DNA of 64,000 nt from Vicinamibacterales bacterium (GCA_030680175.1 JAUXWO010000111.1:1-64000); one strand, 5' to 3'. Counted from the first letter of the stretch, positions 42,366 through 52,119 are shown. The notes: generated by a model from the sequence alone, not told the origin. Made by a program: numbers and translations.

Positions 42366-43555
42366 GCGATCCAACACCTTCCCTTGTCGAGTTCTACCGT
42401 CAGCACGGGATCTCCCCCGTGGGGCAGGACATCTCGAATCTCGAGACCCACTTCACCCGCCGCGCGGCGCTGTACCGGCATCTCGGGTTGCTGCCCGGGA
42501 TGTTCCGCGGACGGTCGATCATCGAGATTGGGCCGGGTTCGGGATACAACTCCCTGTTCACGGCCACGCTGGCGCCGTCGCGCTACGTGCTGCTCGAGGG
42601 CAACCCCAGGGGCGTGGCCGACATCGAGCGGCTGTTCGGCCAGCACGGGCTGCGCGACCGCATCGAGATCGTCTCGGCGCTCGTGGAGGACTACGACGCG
42701 CCCGATCGCTTCGATTTCGTCATCTGCGAGGGCATGCTCGCGCTCGCGGGTGTGCCGGACCCGGTCGCGCTGATGCAGCGGGTGGCCCGGCTCGTGGCGC
42801 CGGGCGGCGTCCTGGTGATCACGACGATCGACGCGCTGTCGGACTTCGCCGAGACGCTGCGACGGTTGTTCGCGCAGCTGCTCCTGGACCCCGCCCTGCC
42901 GCTGTCCGAGCAGAGCGCGCGGCTGACGCCGGTGTTCAGCCCGCATCTCGCCACGCTGGCGGGCATGAGCCGCCCGCACGACGACTGGGTCGTCGACAAC
43001 CTGCTGAACCCGGCGTCGATCGGGCCGTACCTGTCGATGCCCGAGGCGATTGAAGGCCTCGGCGAGGCGTTCGAGGTGTTCGGGACGTCGCCCCGTTTCC
43101 TGACGGACTGGCGCTGGTACAAGGACATCGTGCCGGGCGCGACCCGCTACAACGCGCTGGCCGTGGAGCAGTACTGGCAGCACGCGCACAACCTGATCGA
43201 CCACCGGCGGCTGTTCCCGGCCAGGCCGGCCGAGGGCAACCAGCGCCTGTATGCCGATGCGATGGCGGTCCGCGATCAGATCCGCGCCTACGAGACCACG
43301 AGGGATCGCGCGGTCGTGGCGTCGATTCAGGCGCGGCTCACGGACATGGCCGGGATGCTGGGCGAGTTCAGCGAGGACATCGCGGGCGCGGTCCTGGAGG
43401 CCCGGGACCTGCTGGCGGGCGGCCATCCCGATGCGGACGCCGTCGCCCGCGCGACCCGCTTCGGTCCCTGGTTCGGCCGCGGCCAGCAGTATCTCACCCT
43501 GCATCGGAGTGGCGCGGCCGCCGAAGCTGCGGGACATGACGGGGCCGTGCTGTGA
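42362..43555 (+). CDS. SAM-dependent methyltransferase with long C-terminal extension
   Basis: 397 residues. SIIEIGPGSGYNSLFTATLA (about residue 51) is SAM motif I; YVLLEGNPRGVADIERLF ends strand 2; FDFVICEGMLALAGVPDPVA is motif post-II. After about residue 220 comes a helical extension (WRWYKDIVPGATRYNALAVE, then RARLFPAR-like and coiled regions near 300-360) without recognisable domain. The short N-terminus VEFYRQHGISPVGQDISNLE is typical of methyltransferases in polysaccharide clusters. Target probably a sugar of the repeat unit or its chain end. Overlaps of 4 bases on both sides. Confidence 0.8.
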   Translation: MSDPTPSLVEFYRQHGISPVGQDISNLETHFTRRAALYRHLGLLPGMFRGRSIIEIGPGSGYNSLFTATLAPSRYVLLEGNPRGVADIERLFGQHGLRDRIEIVSALVEDYDAPDRFDFVICEGMLALAGVPDPVALMQRVARLVAPGGVLVITTIDALSDFAETLRRLFAQLLLDPALPLSEQSARLTPVFSPHLATLAGMSRPHDDWVVDNLLNPASIGPYLSMPEAIEGLGEAFEVFGTSPRFLTDWRWYKDIVPGATRYNALAVEQYWQHAHNLIDHRRLFPARPAEGNQRLYADAMAVRDQIRAYETTRDRAVVASIQARLTDMAGMLGEFSEDIAGAVLEARDLLAGGHPDADAVARATRFGPWFGRGQQYLTLHRSGAAAEAAGHDGAVL

Positions 43556-44313
43556 CGGACGGGACCGCGTCGCGCTCCATCTCGTTCATCGTCACCGCGA
43601 TGAACGAGGAGGGCAACCTGGCACCGACGGTGGCGAGCGTCTCGGGCGCGTTGTCGCCGCGCGGCTGGGACTACGAGATCCTCATCGTGGACGATGGCAG
43701 CACGGATCGGACGGGCGCCATCGCCGACGAGCTCGCGGCGCAGGACCCGTGCATCCGCGTGCATCATCACCCGCGCAACCTCGGCCTGCACCGCGCCTAC
43801 TGGACGGGCATCCAGCTGGCCACGAAGGAGCACATCGGGTGGGTGGCCGGCAACAACATCATCCCGCAGGATGCGCTCGACGCGATCCTCGACCGGATGG
43901 GCGAGGCCGACGCCATCTTCAGCTACCCGGACTTCGACCCCCGCCGCAAGCGGCGCCGGTGGATCTCGCGCAGCTTCGTCATCCTGCTGAACACGCTGTT
44001 TGGCGTGCGCCTGCGGTACTACACGGGGCCGTGTGTGTACCGCGCGGACGTCGCGCGATCGCTCCGGCTGATCTCGCATGGCTCGATGATGGTGCCGGAG
44101 CTCGTGATTCGCCTCATCAAGGCGCGGCAGAGCTACATCGAGGTGGACATCCACCCCCAGGCGAGAACGGCGGGCCGGACGAAGACGTTCCGTCTGTCGA
44201 ACATCATCTACGTGGGCTCCTCTGTCCTTCGGCTGTTCGTCGACATCCAACTCCTCGGTCTGTTCCGGCGGCGGCCGTCGCCAGGACCCGCCGGGACGGC
44301 GATTGAACCATGA
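43552..44313 (+). CDS. Glycosyltransferase family 2 (polyprenol-phosphate sugar transferase type)
   Basis: 253 residues. ISFIVTAMNEEGNLAPTVAS at residue 9 and ILIVDDGSTDRTGAIADELA are the GT-A donor-binding motifs; HPRNLGLHRAYWTGIQLATK and the second acidic motif region SYPDFDPRRKRRRWISR follow. The basic, hydrophobic end near residue 215-245 may sit on the membrane. Proteins of this kind often make polyprenyl-phosphate sugars, the donors for GT-C enzymes. That fits the neighbourhood: seven large GT-C-like or polytopic genes follow directly. Confidence 0.84.
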   Translation: MTDGTASRSISFIVTAMNEEGNLAPTVASVSGALSPRGWDYEILIVDDGSTDRTGAIADELAAQDPCIRVHHHPRNLGLHRAYWTGIQLATKEHIGWVAGNNIIPQDALDAILDRMGEADAIFSYPDFDPRRKRRRWISRSFVILLNTLFGVRLRYYTGPCVYRADVARSLRLISHGSMMVPELVIRLIKARQSYIEVDIHPQARTAGRTKTFRLSNIIYVGSSVLRLFVDIQLLGLFRRRPSPGPAGTAIEP

Positions 44314-45953
44314 ACGTGCTTGCGGCGGTACGGCGTGGGGTCGCGGGGGGCGCCGCGGTCCTTGCAGGGAAGCCGCGCCGCTGGCAGATGCCCCTGGTGT
44401 GGGTCTGGGTGGCGTTCTGCCTGTTCAGCATCCACGGGCGCGGCCTGGAGCTGCAGCTCGACAAGAACCCCACGGATCGCATGCGGTTCCACGCGATCCC
44501 GGTGGCCGTGTCGTCCCTGTATCACGGCTGGCCGCACGACTACACCGCCATCAAGCCGCTCGCGCTCCCGTTTCAGGGCGTTGGGTCGCTCGACGAGTTG
44601 ATCGAGTGGGCCGTGACGCACGAGGCACCGCCGGTCAACGACGTCTATTTCTGGGCCGCCGATGATCGCGGCATGGCCGATTACGTGAGCTGGGCCTTCC
44701 GCCTCTTCGGCCCGGGCCTCGACAGCCTCTACCTTTTCTTCTTCGTGGTGCTCGGGGTCTCGTCGGCGCTCTTCCTGATCGAGGCGCGCGGGCGCCCCGG
44801 GATGTCGGCCCTGCTGGTCTTCACGCTCGCGGGGCTGTATGCGTCGCTCGGTGTCATCCCGCTGGCCAATCTCTCGGAGACCGTCTATGCCCCGGTGACG
44901 ATCTACGAGCCGCGGACGATCGAGCTGCTGGCGTTCATCCCGGTGCTGCACCTGGCGTTCGCGGGACTCGGCCGCGCGCCGTGGACGCGCGGTCGGCTGG
45001 CGGTCGCGGCCCTGCAGGCCGGCATCCTCGCGTGGTGCTATCTGGCGCGGTCCTCGATCGGATGGCAGGTCGGGTTCATCATCCTGATGGCGTCGATGCT
45101 GTGGGCCGCGAGCGTGCTTCGGGAGCGCGCCGCGGGGCGGTGGCCCGCGCCGCGCGACTGGGTTCGCCTGAGCCGTCCCGGCGTGGTGACGCTGCTGCTC
45201 GTCGTGCTGGCGTTCGCGGGGCTGACCGCCTACAAGCGCGTGATGTTCCACCCGGCCTACTTCGGGGAGTGGGGCGTGCGGGTCGTCTGGCACAACGCGC
45301 TCATGGCGGTCGGGTCGGACCCGGTGCTGGGCCCGAAATACAAGCTGAGCGTCAGCGACGCGGACTCGATCCAGGCGGTGCTCACGTATCTCAGGGAGCG
45401 GAACGACACGCGGCTCGATCCGTCGTGGGATCTGCAGACGTTCCTGAACTCGTTCGGCAGCCACGTGCAGGTGGACTGGCCGCTCTACGATGAAGCGGCC
45501 CGGGATCTGTACTTCCACATCTGGCGCGAGAACCCTCGGGCGATGCTCCGGCTGTACCTGGTGCAGAAGCCGCACGAGGCCTGGTCTACCCTTGTCGGTG
45601 CGACTCGGGCGTATCCCATGGAGCAGCGCTACCGGCACGGCGTCGGCGTGACGCGACATCCCATGGAGCAGCGCAACCGGCACGGCCTCTTCTTCGAGCC
45701 GCTGTCGGCCGGGTCGCTGATGCTGGCGCTCCCAGGCCTGCTGCTGGTGCTGGCCACGCGGGCCAGGCTCGGCGCGTACGCGGCGGGCGCGGCGCTGCTG
45801 TTCGTGCTGGCGCTCGTGCCGGGCGTGATGTTCTATTCGGTCGTGCTGACGATGATGGGCGCGTTCGTGTCGGCGGCGGTCGTGCTCTATCTGGTCGTGG
45901 CTGGCGCCTGCGCGTTCGCGAGCCGAATCGCGACTGGGGCCGCGCCTCCCTGA
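44310..45953 (+). CDS. Large polytopic membrane protein, family A (GT-C-like)
   Basis: 547 residues with about ten helices. An exterior loop after the first helix reads RMRFHAIPVAVSSLYHGWP and later NDVYFWAADDRGMADYVSWA, with FRLFGPGLDSLYLFFFVVLG next; the same order occurs in the protein at 47714 (RFRYYGIPITIS, FVPADDKGN, FRLFGPQARSLY), so the two are paralogues. The paired Asp before the first core helices may be catalytic. The C-terminal 100 residues (RHGLFFEPLSAGSLMLALPG, LTMMGAFVSAAVVLYL) recur as fragments at 49470-49970 and 52120-52362. A 45-base tandem duplication lies at 45611-45700. Function not established. Confidence 0.72.
   Translation: MNVLAAVRRGVAGGAAVLAGKPRRWQMPLVWVWVAFCLFSIHGRGLELQLDKNPTDRMRFHAIPVAVSSLYHGWPHDYTAIKPLALPFQGVGSLDELIEWAVTHEAPPVNDVYFWAADDRGMADYVSWAFRLFGPGLDSLYLFFFVVLGVSSALFLIEARGRPGMSALLVFTLAGLYASLGVIPLANLSETVYAPVTIYEPRTIELLAFIPVLHLAFAGLGRAPWTRGRLAVAALQAGILAWCYLARSSIGWQVGFIILMASMLWAASVLRERAAGRWPAPRDWVRLSRPGVVTLLLVVLAFAGLTAYKRVMFHPAYFGEWGVRVVWHNALMAVGSDPVLGPKYKLSVSDADSIQAVLTYLRERNDTRLDPSWDLQTFLNSFGSHVQVDWPLYDEAARDLYFHIWRENPRAMLRLYLVQKPHEAWSTLVGATRAYPMEQRYRHGVGVTRHPMEQRNRHGLFFEPLSAGSLMLALPGLLLVLATRARLGAYAAGAALLFVLALVPGVMFYSVVLTMMGAFVSAAVVLYLVVAGACAFASRIATGAAPP
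45611..45700 (+). repeat. 45-base tandem duplication inside a coding region
   Basis: Two imperfect copies with a period of 45 bases (CCATGGAGCAGCGC at 45616 and again at 45661) encode YPMEQRYRHGVGVTR then HPMEQRNRHGLFFEP. The reading frame is kept. The homologous stretch of the fragment at 49470 has the motif once (PMVQRNIHGLFF), so the duplication is recent relative to the family. It lies in the exterior loop before the last helices. Confidence 0.85.
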
Positions 45954-46064
45954 TGGCGAACGGCAACACCGTCGCGAGCTGCCCTGGTCCAACACCGATC
46001 TACGGAGCCAGCGCTGACTGATCTGGAACGTGGACGTGTCGCGGCCGTACGGCTGTGGCGCGGC

Positions 46065-47717
46065 GTGTGGGCGCCCGTGACCGCAGTGGAGTCCGACCCG
46101 GCAAGCGCTCTGGCGAGGCGGCCGCCGGTCGTGTGGCTGGCGCTGTCGCTGGCGCCCGCGGCCCTGATGTACTCCTCCGTCGCGCAGTTCCCGTACCTGC
46201 GTGCCGACGACACGTTCATCATCCGCACCAACTGGTTCTCCCAGACCTACGACGCGCTCCAGGAGGTGAACCTGTGGTTCGTCCACATCATCGTCGCCAA
46301 GCTCCTCGACATGGGACGGCCGCTGTTCTGGCTGAGCGTCAACGCCACGGCGTACCTCTTCGAGGAGTACGGCCTTCAGTCGTTCGCGTACATCCGGGGT
46401 ATTGGCGTCGGCCTGCTGGGCGTCGTTGGGTACCTGCTGCTGCGTCACCTGCAGGCCTGGGGATACCGGACGGTCACCGCGACCTGCCTGATGGCGCTGA
46501 TCCTGGCGCTTCCGGGCTTCCAGATCATCATCGGGAACGGCGTGTGGCTGATGCCGGGCGTCCTGCTGGCGATGGCCGCCGCCGGGCTGATGATGCGGGT
46601 CGATGCCCGCGAGCGGCGCCGGTCTGCCGGCTACGCCGGGGTGATGCTCCTGCTGATCGCATCGCTGGCGGTGTACCAGGCGGTGGCGTTCCTGTTCGTG
46701 GCGGTGACGGCGGCGGCCCTGGCGTCGCCGGCCTGGGAGGAGCGCCGGGACGACGTGGTGCGGTACGTCCTCCGTGCGCTCGTCCTGATGACCGTCGCGA
46801 CGCTGGTGTATTACGCCCTGTGGAGGCTGGGCGTGCGGTACATCGTGCCGGGGGTCTACTCGATCGAGGGCAGCGGCTACGCGCCGGGGATGGTGCTCAA
46901 CGACCTCGTCGCGAACGTGCAGCTCTTCGTGGAGCGCCGCATCCCTCAGGTGCTGAACCTGTGGTACGCCCCGCACATCAGCCGGCCGCTGGCGCAATGG
47001 GTGGGTGCGGGCCTGGTCCTGGCGTGGGCCGCCCTCTTGGCCACCGGCGGAGAGCGGCGCCGCGACATGGCGTTAAAGCTGCTGCTCTACGCCACGCTCT
47101 TCGCGGCGAGCGAAAGCTGCATGGTCGTGGCGGACTACTATCGCTTCTTCGCGAGCAAGTTCACGACGTCGGTCGCGCAGAGCGTCGTCTTCGTCTTCTT
47201 CCTGGTGGACACGGCCCGGCAGCTGCGGCAGCTGATCGGCGCGCGGGTGCGCGTCCCTCCAGTGGGATATCAGGCCGCGTTGCTGGCGCTGACCCTCGTC
47301 TGCTGCGTGAAGGCGCAGACGCAGACGTGGTCGCTGATCGTCATGCCGTCCTCGCTGGAGACGCGGTTCGTAGGCACGCACGTACTTGAGTACATGCAGC
47401 GGCGCGGCCGGATTGACGAGGTCGAGATCATTGGCGAGACCCGCCCCATCCTCGTGGAAGGCTCCGTCGTTGATGCGGTCCATCCCGAGTCGGTCGGCGA
47501 GTTCATGTTCCGGAACTTCGGCAGCATCGACTACACGACCATGCTGGTCCGCAACGTCATGCTGGATATCACCGGTGCCGAGCCCACCCGGGTCATCGCG
47601 CGCATCGGCAAAGGGGACTCGGACTTCATTTACCCAGGCAGGAGCCTCGCGCCTGACTCGTCGAAGTATCGACTCGTTATCGACATCAAGCAGATGTCAG
47701 TGCACTGGCGTCCATGA
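46065..47717 (+). CDS. Polytopic membrane glycosyltransferase, family B (Gtr/Glucos_trans_II-like)
   Basis: 550 residues with about ten helices. An early exterior loop reads YLRADDTFIIRTNWFSQTYD with two Asp residues, followed by MGRPLFWLSVNATAYLFEEY and YIRGIGVGLLGVVGYLLLR. The same order (FVDDLWLYRPVEAG, QGRPVFAMLALAT, MVRAVAVCCLGVFAYCTYRF) is found in the protein at 49989, so the pair is related. The pattern resembles bactoprenol-linked glucosyltransferases that modify O-antigens. The C-terminal 110 residues are soluble. GTG 46065 is the first start in a frame open from 45954; a gap of 112 bases precedes it, so the exact start is uncertain. Confidence 0.72.
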   Translation: MWAPVTAVESDPASALARRPPVVWLALSLAPAALMYSSVAQFPYLRADDTFIIRTNWFSQTYDALQEVNLWFVHIIVAKLLDMGRPLFWLSVNATAYLFEEYGLQSFAYIRGIGVGLLGVVGYLLLRHLQAWGYRTVTATCLMALILALPGFQIIIGNGVWLMPGVLLAMAAAGLMMRVDARERRRSAGYAGVMLLLIASLAVYQAVAFLFVAVTAAALASPAWEERRDDVVRYVLRALVLMTVATLVYYALWRLGVRYIVPGVYSIEGSGYAPGMVLNDLVANVQLFVERRIPQVLNLWYAPHISRPLAQWVGAGLVLAWAALLATGGERRRDMALKLLLYATLFAASESCMVVADYYRFFASKFTTSVAQSVVFVFFLVDTARQLRQLIGARVRVPPVGYQAALLALTLVCCVKAQTQTWSLIVMPSSLETRFVGTHVLEYMQRRGRIDEVEIIGETRPILVEGSVVDAVHPESVGEFMFRNFGSIDYTTMLVRNVMLDITGAEPTRVIARIGKGDSDFIYPGRSLAPDSSKYRLVIDIKQMSVHWRP

Positions 47718-49420
47718 TGCTCCCACTCAGCGGGACCGTGACGGGTGTTACCCCATCTGGGGCGCGTCACGCTGGGGCGGCTAGAGGGCGGAGGTGGGTG
47801 CCCGTCAGCGTGATGCTCGTGGCGGTGGCCCTGACGTACGCCGGCGGTGTGTATCTGGGACTCGACCTCGCCGTCCCGGAGCGGTTTCGGTACTACGGGA
47901 TCCCGATCACGATTTCCGCGGATCGCTACGGCCTGCCCGGCTACGTTTCGCACGAGGAGGTCGCCGCCCGGTTCCTGAACGACAAGCCGATCGACCAGAT
48001 CCTGTCGGAGGACCTGCCGGACGAACTCGAGCCCGAATCCGCCTCGGAGGCGGCGCAGGGGCGCCGGCTGTTCTTCGTCCCGGCCGACGACAAGGGCAAC
48101 ACCACGTTCACCCGCTTGGCGTTCCGCCTGTTCGGCCCCCAGGCGCGGTCGCTGTATTGGACGTACTTCGCCCTGCTCCTGCTGTCGGCCGTCGCCTTCG
48201 TCGTGGCCTTCCGCGCCGAACCGGCGCGCCTGTGGGCGGGCGCCGGCGCGCTGCTGGCCGCGGCAGCCCTCGTGCCTGCCTACCAGCCCGACCTGCTGCA
48301 GCCGCATGTGACGACCTTCTACGACCCGCGGTCGTACGGAGTCATCGCAATCCTTGCCGCCCTCCACCTGGGCTTCACGGCCATCGACCGGCCGGCGCCG
48401 TCGATCGCGCGGCTCGCGGCCGCGCTGTACCAGGCATCGATGATCGTGTTTGCCGCGCACATGCGGTTCGAGAACGTGATGCTGGCGGTGGGCCTCGCCG
48501 TGTGGGTGGCCGGCGTCGGCGCGTGGCACGGCCGCGCGTGGCTTCGGACGGGTCTCTGGCGGTCTCTCTGGCCGCTCGCCCTCCTGGCGGCCGTCTTCGC
48601 GGCGTCCGCACACCTCGAGCGCCGGGCCTATCACCCCAGATACTTCGACACCCACATGACGCGCCACATCCTGTGGCACAACATGGGCATCGGGCTGGCG
48701 CTGCAGCCGGCATTCGCCGAACGGCTTCGCCTGGCGGATGGACCGCTGCGCCGCGTGGATGAGGGTGGCGACGGGGCGATGATGGAGACGGTGGCCGCGG
48801 CGCTGCTCGCCGAGGGCCGCACGAACACGATCACGCGGATCTTCGGTGCCGCCTACACGAATCCGACCGGGGATCCTGCTGGGGCGACCGTCGATGTCGG
48901 AGCGTTCCTGCACGGGGCCGGCTCGGACCTCGCACTCTACGATCAGGAAGTGAAACGCTTCGTTCTGGCGACGATGGCCGCCGCGCCGTGGCGGACGGTG
49001 GAGCTGTACTTCTGGTACAAGCCTCGCTACGTCTTCGCTCACTTCCTCTGGTTCTCGGGCGTGACGACGTCACGCCCGGGTATTGATGCGGGCGGACATC
49101 AGTCACCGCTCTTCGGCGGCGGCGCTCGTCGGCCCGGGATGGGGGGCACTCCCCTCGCGGTGTTTGTGGGTCTGCTGGTCGCGGCATTCTCGCGGTTCGC
49201 GGTCGGCGTGCCGCCGTCCGTCTGGTACCTCGCGCTGGCCGGGAGCGCAACGCTCCTCGTGTGCACGCTGGCGCCGATGATCGTGACGTACGCCGCTCCG
49301 TTCCTGATGGCGACGCCGCTGGCGGCGCTCGTCCTGACGTTGCTCTTCCTGGCAGCCCTCCTCGTCGGGGGGCGCGGGGACGGCAGGTCAGGTGCCGGGC
49401 GTCCGGGACGGCAGCCGTGA
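47714..49420 (+). CDS. Large polytopic membrane protein, family A paralogue
   Basis: 568 residues. Paralogue of the protein at 44310 by shared loop motifs: ERFRYYGIPITISADRYGLP, LFFVPADDKGNTTFTRLAFR, LFGPQARSLYWTYFALLLL, then YDPRSYGVIAILAALHLGFT aligned with YEPRTIELLAFIPVLHLAFA. An exterior segment near residue 310 (HPRYFDTHMTRHILWHNMGI) corresponds to HPAYFGEWGVRVVWHNALMA. The C-terminus here differs and has its own four or five helices. The probable job is transfer or polymerisation of lipid-linked sugars. Overlaps the preceding gene by 4 bases; a fragment of the family A C-terminus follows. Confidence 0.72.
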   Translation: MMLPLSGTVTGVTPSGARHAGAARGRRWVPVSVMLVAVALTYAGGVYLGLDLAVPERFRYYGIPITISADRYGLPGYVSHEEVAARFLNDKPIDQILSEDLPDELEPESASEAAQGRRLFFVPADDKGNTTFTRLAFRLFGPQARSLYWTYFALLLLSAVAFVVAFRAEPARLWAGAGALLAAAALVPAYQPDLLQPHVTTFYDPRSYGVIAILAALHLGFTAIDRPAPSIARLAAALYQASMIVFAAHMRFENVMLAVGLAVWVAGVGAWHGRAWLRTGLWRSLWPLALLAAVFAASAHLERRAYHPRYFDTHMTRHILWHNMGIGLALQPAFAERLRLADGPLRRVDEGGDGAMMETVAAALLAEGRTNTITRIFGAAYTNPTGDPAGATVDVGAFLHGAGSDLALYDQEVKRFVLATMAAAPWRTVELYFWYKPRYVFAHFLWFSGVTTSRPGIDAGGHQSPLFGGGARRPGMGGTPLAVFVGLLVAAFSRFAVGVPPSVWYLALAGSATLLVCTLAPMIVTYAAPFLMATPLAALVLTLLFLAALLVGGRGDGRSGAGRPGRQP

Positions 49421-49469
49421 CAGGTCCCCGGGCCCCGTTGCCGGCCATATCGAGGGGAGACCGTCGGGG

Positions 49470-49970
49470 GTGACGCAACGGCCTCCGGTAGACTCCGCCA
49501 CTCCTGAGACTCCCGCCCTGAGGAGGCGGGTCGCTCTCGTTCGTCGCGTCAACCCAGAGGTGGCGCTCGTGCTGGCTATCCTGCTCCACACCTACTTGGT
49601 CGCCAAGCCCATGGGCATCCTGTCGATCTTTTATGCAGTGGGGCGTCCCGACCCGATGGTGCAGCGAAACATTCATGGGCTGTTCTTCAATCCCGTCTCG
49701 GCCGGCGCGCTGTTCCTGGCACTTCCCGGGTTCGTGCTGGCATGCGTTGCCCGACCGAGGCTCGGCGCCCTGGCCGCTGGCGTGGGCGTCTTGTTCCTCT
49801 CCAGCCTGATCCCCGGACTGGTGTTCTATGCCGTGCCGCTGACCATGATGGGCGCCTACGTGTCACTGGCACTGGTGCTTTACCTGACGGTGGCCGCGGG
49901 GCTGTCGGCGGCAAGCCGGACCGCGATGCTTAAGCGGCCGGTTCGTGACCGCTCCATGGCAGGTACTTGA
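49470..49970 (+). CDS. Detached C-terminal domain of family A membrane protein (probable remnant)
   Basis: About 166 residues from GTG 49470, with GAGGGGAGA at 49452-49460 as a possible ribosome site. MVQRNIHGLFFNPVSAGALF and GLVFYAVPLTMMGAYVSLAL match the last 100 residues of the protein at 44310 (MEQRNRHGLFFEPLSAGSLM, GVMFYSVVLTMMGAFVSAAV). No N-terminal part of the family is attached: the preceding gene has a complete C-terminus of its own. So this is a truncated duplicate, either decayed or kept as a separate small four-helix protein. It precedes the lower-GC gene at 49989; a second, more decayed copy lies after it. Confidence 0.6.
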   Translation: MTQRPPVDSATPETPALRRRVALVRRVNPEVALVLAILLHTYLVAKPMGILSIFYAVGRPDPMVQRNIHGLFFNPVSAGALFLALPGFVLACVARPRLGALAAGVGVLFLSSLIPGLVFYAVPLTMMGAYVSLALVLYLTVAAGLSAASRTAMLKRPVRDRSMAGT

Positions 49971-49988
49971 AGAAATTGTCGCTCGGCC

Positions 49989-52088
49989 ATGGTCGTTGAC
50001 ACTGTGAGGCGATACCAATTGGATAGTTTGCATTCGCGGTCCGGCGCTAAGCGCCAACAGCTGGCTCTTGACGAGTTGCCCGAGGCTTGGATGAGTGCTC
50101 CTCTGGGAATCACCTTGGCAATCGTTGGCGTCTACTCGACCTGTTTGATTTTTCCGTACTATTTCGTGGACGATCTCTGGCTATACCGGCCAGTCGAAGC
50201 GGGATTTCCTGATCGGGCTACCGTGGTGGCGGTAGTCCAAGGGCGTCCGGTCTTCGCGATGTTGGCGCTCGCCACTGAGCACCTGCGGACCACCTTCGGC
50301 GTCTCTGCGATGCTGATGGTCAGAGCCGTCGCGGTGTGTTGCTTGGGTGTCTTTGCCTATTGCACCTATCGGTTCTTCAGTCTCTGGCAGAGTGCGCGGA
50401 CGGCGCTGATCATGGCCATCCTATTGATCACGCTTCCGTCGATGCAGATGTATGTCAGCGCTGCTCCCTTGTTCGCTCCGTCCTTGGCGATCTGTGGCGG
50501 CATCGTTCTTCTATTCGGGCGCGTTGCCTCCGGTGAGAGCAGTACCACCAGGACTTGGTCGCTAATGGCCCTCAGTGCTCTAGCACTCGTCATTGCCTGG
50601 GCGACGTACCAAGCGATTCCTCTCATCGTCGTCAGCTTGCTAGTCCCCATGATCCTGTCAGACCGATGGCAGGTGACCCATCCTTGGTGGAAGCTAGGGT
50701 TGTTCCTCGGTGCCGTAGCTGCATCATTGGTGACTTATTACGCGCTCTGGTCGATGGCAAATCTCGATATTGCAGCCGACAATCGGTACTCTCCGAAGGG
50801 GGTTGGTCTAAATCTCGTATCGAATTGGCCGACCTACCTGCAGCAGAGGCTGCCTCAGTCGTTTAGTTTCTGGGACACGAGCACTCACGCGAGGCCATAC
50901 CTCGTATATTTTGCCGTCGTCGTAATCGCAGCAGTGGTGCTCGACCTGGTTGCATCGCCAGGAGCGAGGCTTCGCACAGCAGTTAACTGGTGTCTAGCCA
51001 TCTCCGCCGTAGTCGCCGTTGATGTTCCATTGCTACTTGCTCCGCCGTCGAACGGATTTAGCTACATGACATCGGCCCCCAGCGCGACCGCCACTTTTTT
51101 ATTGCTGGCGGTAGCAATGGTGAAGTTGGTGCGCTTCGTGCCATGGCAGGGCCGGCGCTGGAGCGCTGACTTGGCGACAGTCGCAATCTGTGCAGCCGCA
51201 TCGGCAATGGGTGCGCGCAATGTTGCAGTCAACCATGTGATTCCCAGTTGGATGGAGTACGCGCTGGTCCGCAGTGAGCTACGACGCCATGCTGAGACAG
51301 GTCACATCTCATTGGTGAAGGTCTATGTTCGTGGGAGCCTCTTGGGGCTTGGCAGGAATGAGTTCAATTGGTCGAATTTCGGCGGATCATTCTGGGCGCA
51401 TTGGGCAGTGCGAAATATTCTTGACGAGATTGGTGCCGATTCGAGAGTCCGCATCGATGTCATCAATACAGACGGGACAGTCGCGACATCGGCGGAATCG
51501 ATGAGGGCTGCTGAGCTCAATCCACCAGATTCCGGAGTGCAGGTTACCGTCGACCTGCGGGCTATAAATCTCGCGACACCCGGAGGAGGCGACTTCAGGC
51601 AGCCAGCGTTGTTCCCCCAGCCGAGGCCCGCAGCGCGTGGAGGATTTCCTCCGATCCCTGAGGGAATGGCAGGATTGCGCGTCTCCGATATTCGCTCGAC
51701 CCTGACATTCGGATACCTTGGCGCGTTAGGCCAGCAGGCCTCCGTCGATGGCGACATGGCAACTGCCGCCGCAGATCCTGGCGGGTTTAATCGAGGAACA
51801 ACAATCGAATTGCATCTTGAGGCCCCTGCCACCGTGACCGGCCTTGGCATTTTGACGGCACGAGAATACGGGGTCGCGCTCGCCGCCCGCCTCGCGATCG
51901 TTTGCGATATCGATGGCGTGCTGCGACCGCTCGGAGAGATTGAGGTCGCGCCGGGTACCGATGTGTCAACTGTTGTGCTGTTCGAAACACCATGCCAAAC
52001 GCGCACCCTTAGACTGACGCCTTTGGGTGCTCCGTCCGAGTCGAATTTCTGGGTGTCCGAGATTCAAGTCTTGGGTCGGTTGAAATAG
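49989..52088 (+). CDS. Polytopic membrane glycosyltransferase, family B, lower-GC gene
   Basis: 699 residues. Same family as the protein at 46065: YYFVDDLWLYRPVEAG with paired Asp, QGRPVFAMLALATEHLRTTF and MVRAVAVCCLGVFAYCTYRF. After about ten helices comes a long soluble C-terminal part; from about residue 555 (SDIRSTLTFGYLGALGQQAS, ending SNFWVSEIQVLGRLK) it resembles a discoidin/F5-8-type beta sandwich, which often binds carbohydrate. Base composition differs sharply from the neighbours: the 60 bases from 51301 hold 32 G+C by hand count, against 48 of 60 from 55801. Codon use is correspondingly relaxed. Acquisition from another genome is likely. Confidence 0.78.
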   Translation: MVVDTVRRYQLDSLHSRSGAKRQQLALDELPEAWMSAPLGITLAIVGVYSTCLIFPYYFVDDLWLYRPVEAGFPDRATVVAVVQGRPVFAMLALATEHLRTTFGVSAMLMVRAVAVCCLGVFAYCTYRFFSLWQSARTALIMAILLITLPSMQMYVSAAPLFAPSLAICGGIVLLFGRVASGESSTTRTWSLMALSALALVIAWATYQAIPLIVVSLLVPMILSDRWQVTHPWWKLGLFLGAVAASLVTYYALWSMANLDIAADNRYSPKGVGLNLVSNWPTYLQQRLPQSFSFWDTSTHARPYLVYFAVVVIAAVVLDLVASPGARLRTAVNWCLAISAVVAVDVPLLLAPPSNGFSYMTSAPSATATFLLLAVAMVKLVRFVPWQGRRWSADLATVAICAAASAMGARNVAVNHVIPSWMEYALVRSELRRHAETGHISLVKVYVRGSLLGLGRNEFNWSNFGGSFWAHWAVRNILDEIGADSRVRIDVINTDGTVATSAESMRAAELNPPDSGVQVTVDLRAINLATPGGGDFRQPALFPQPRPAARGGFPPIPEGMAGLRVSDIRSTLTFGYLGALGQQASVDGDMATAAADPGGFNRGTTIELHLEAPATVTGLGILTAREYGVALAARLAIVCDIDGVLRPLGEIEVAPGTDVSTVVLFETPCQTRTLRLTPLGAPSESNFWVSEIQVLGRLK

Positions 52089-52119
52089 CAGGAAATGTGT
52101 CCTGTTCGACGCACAGCTA

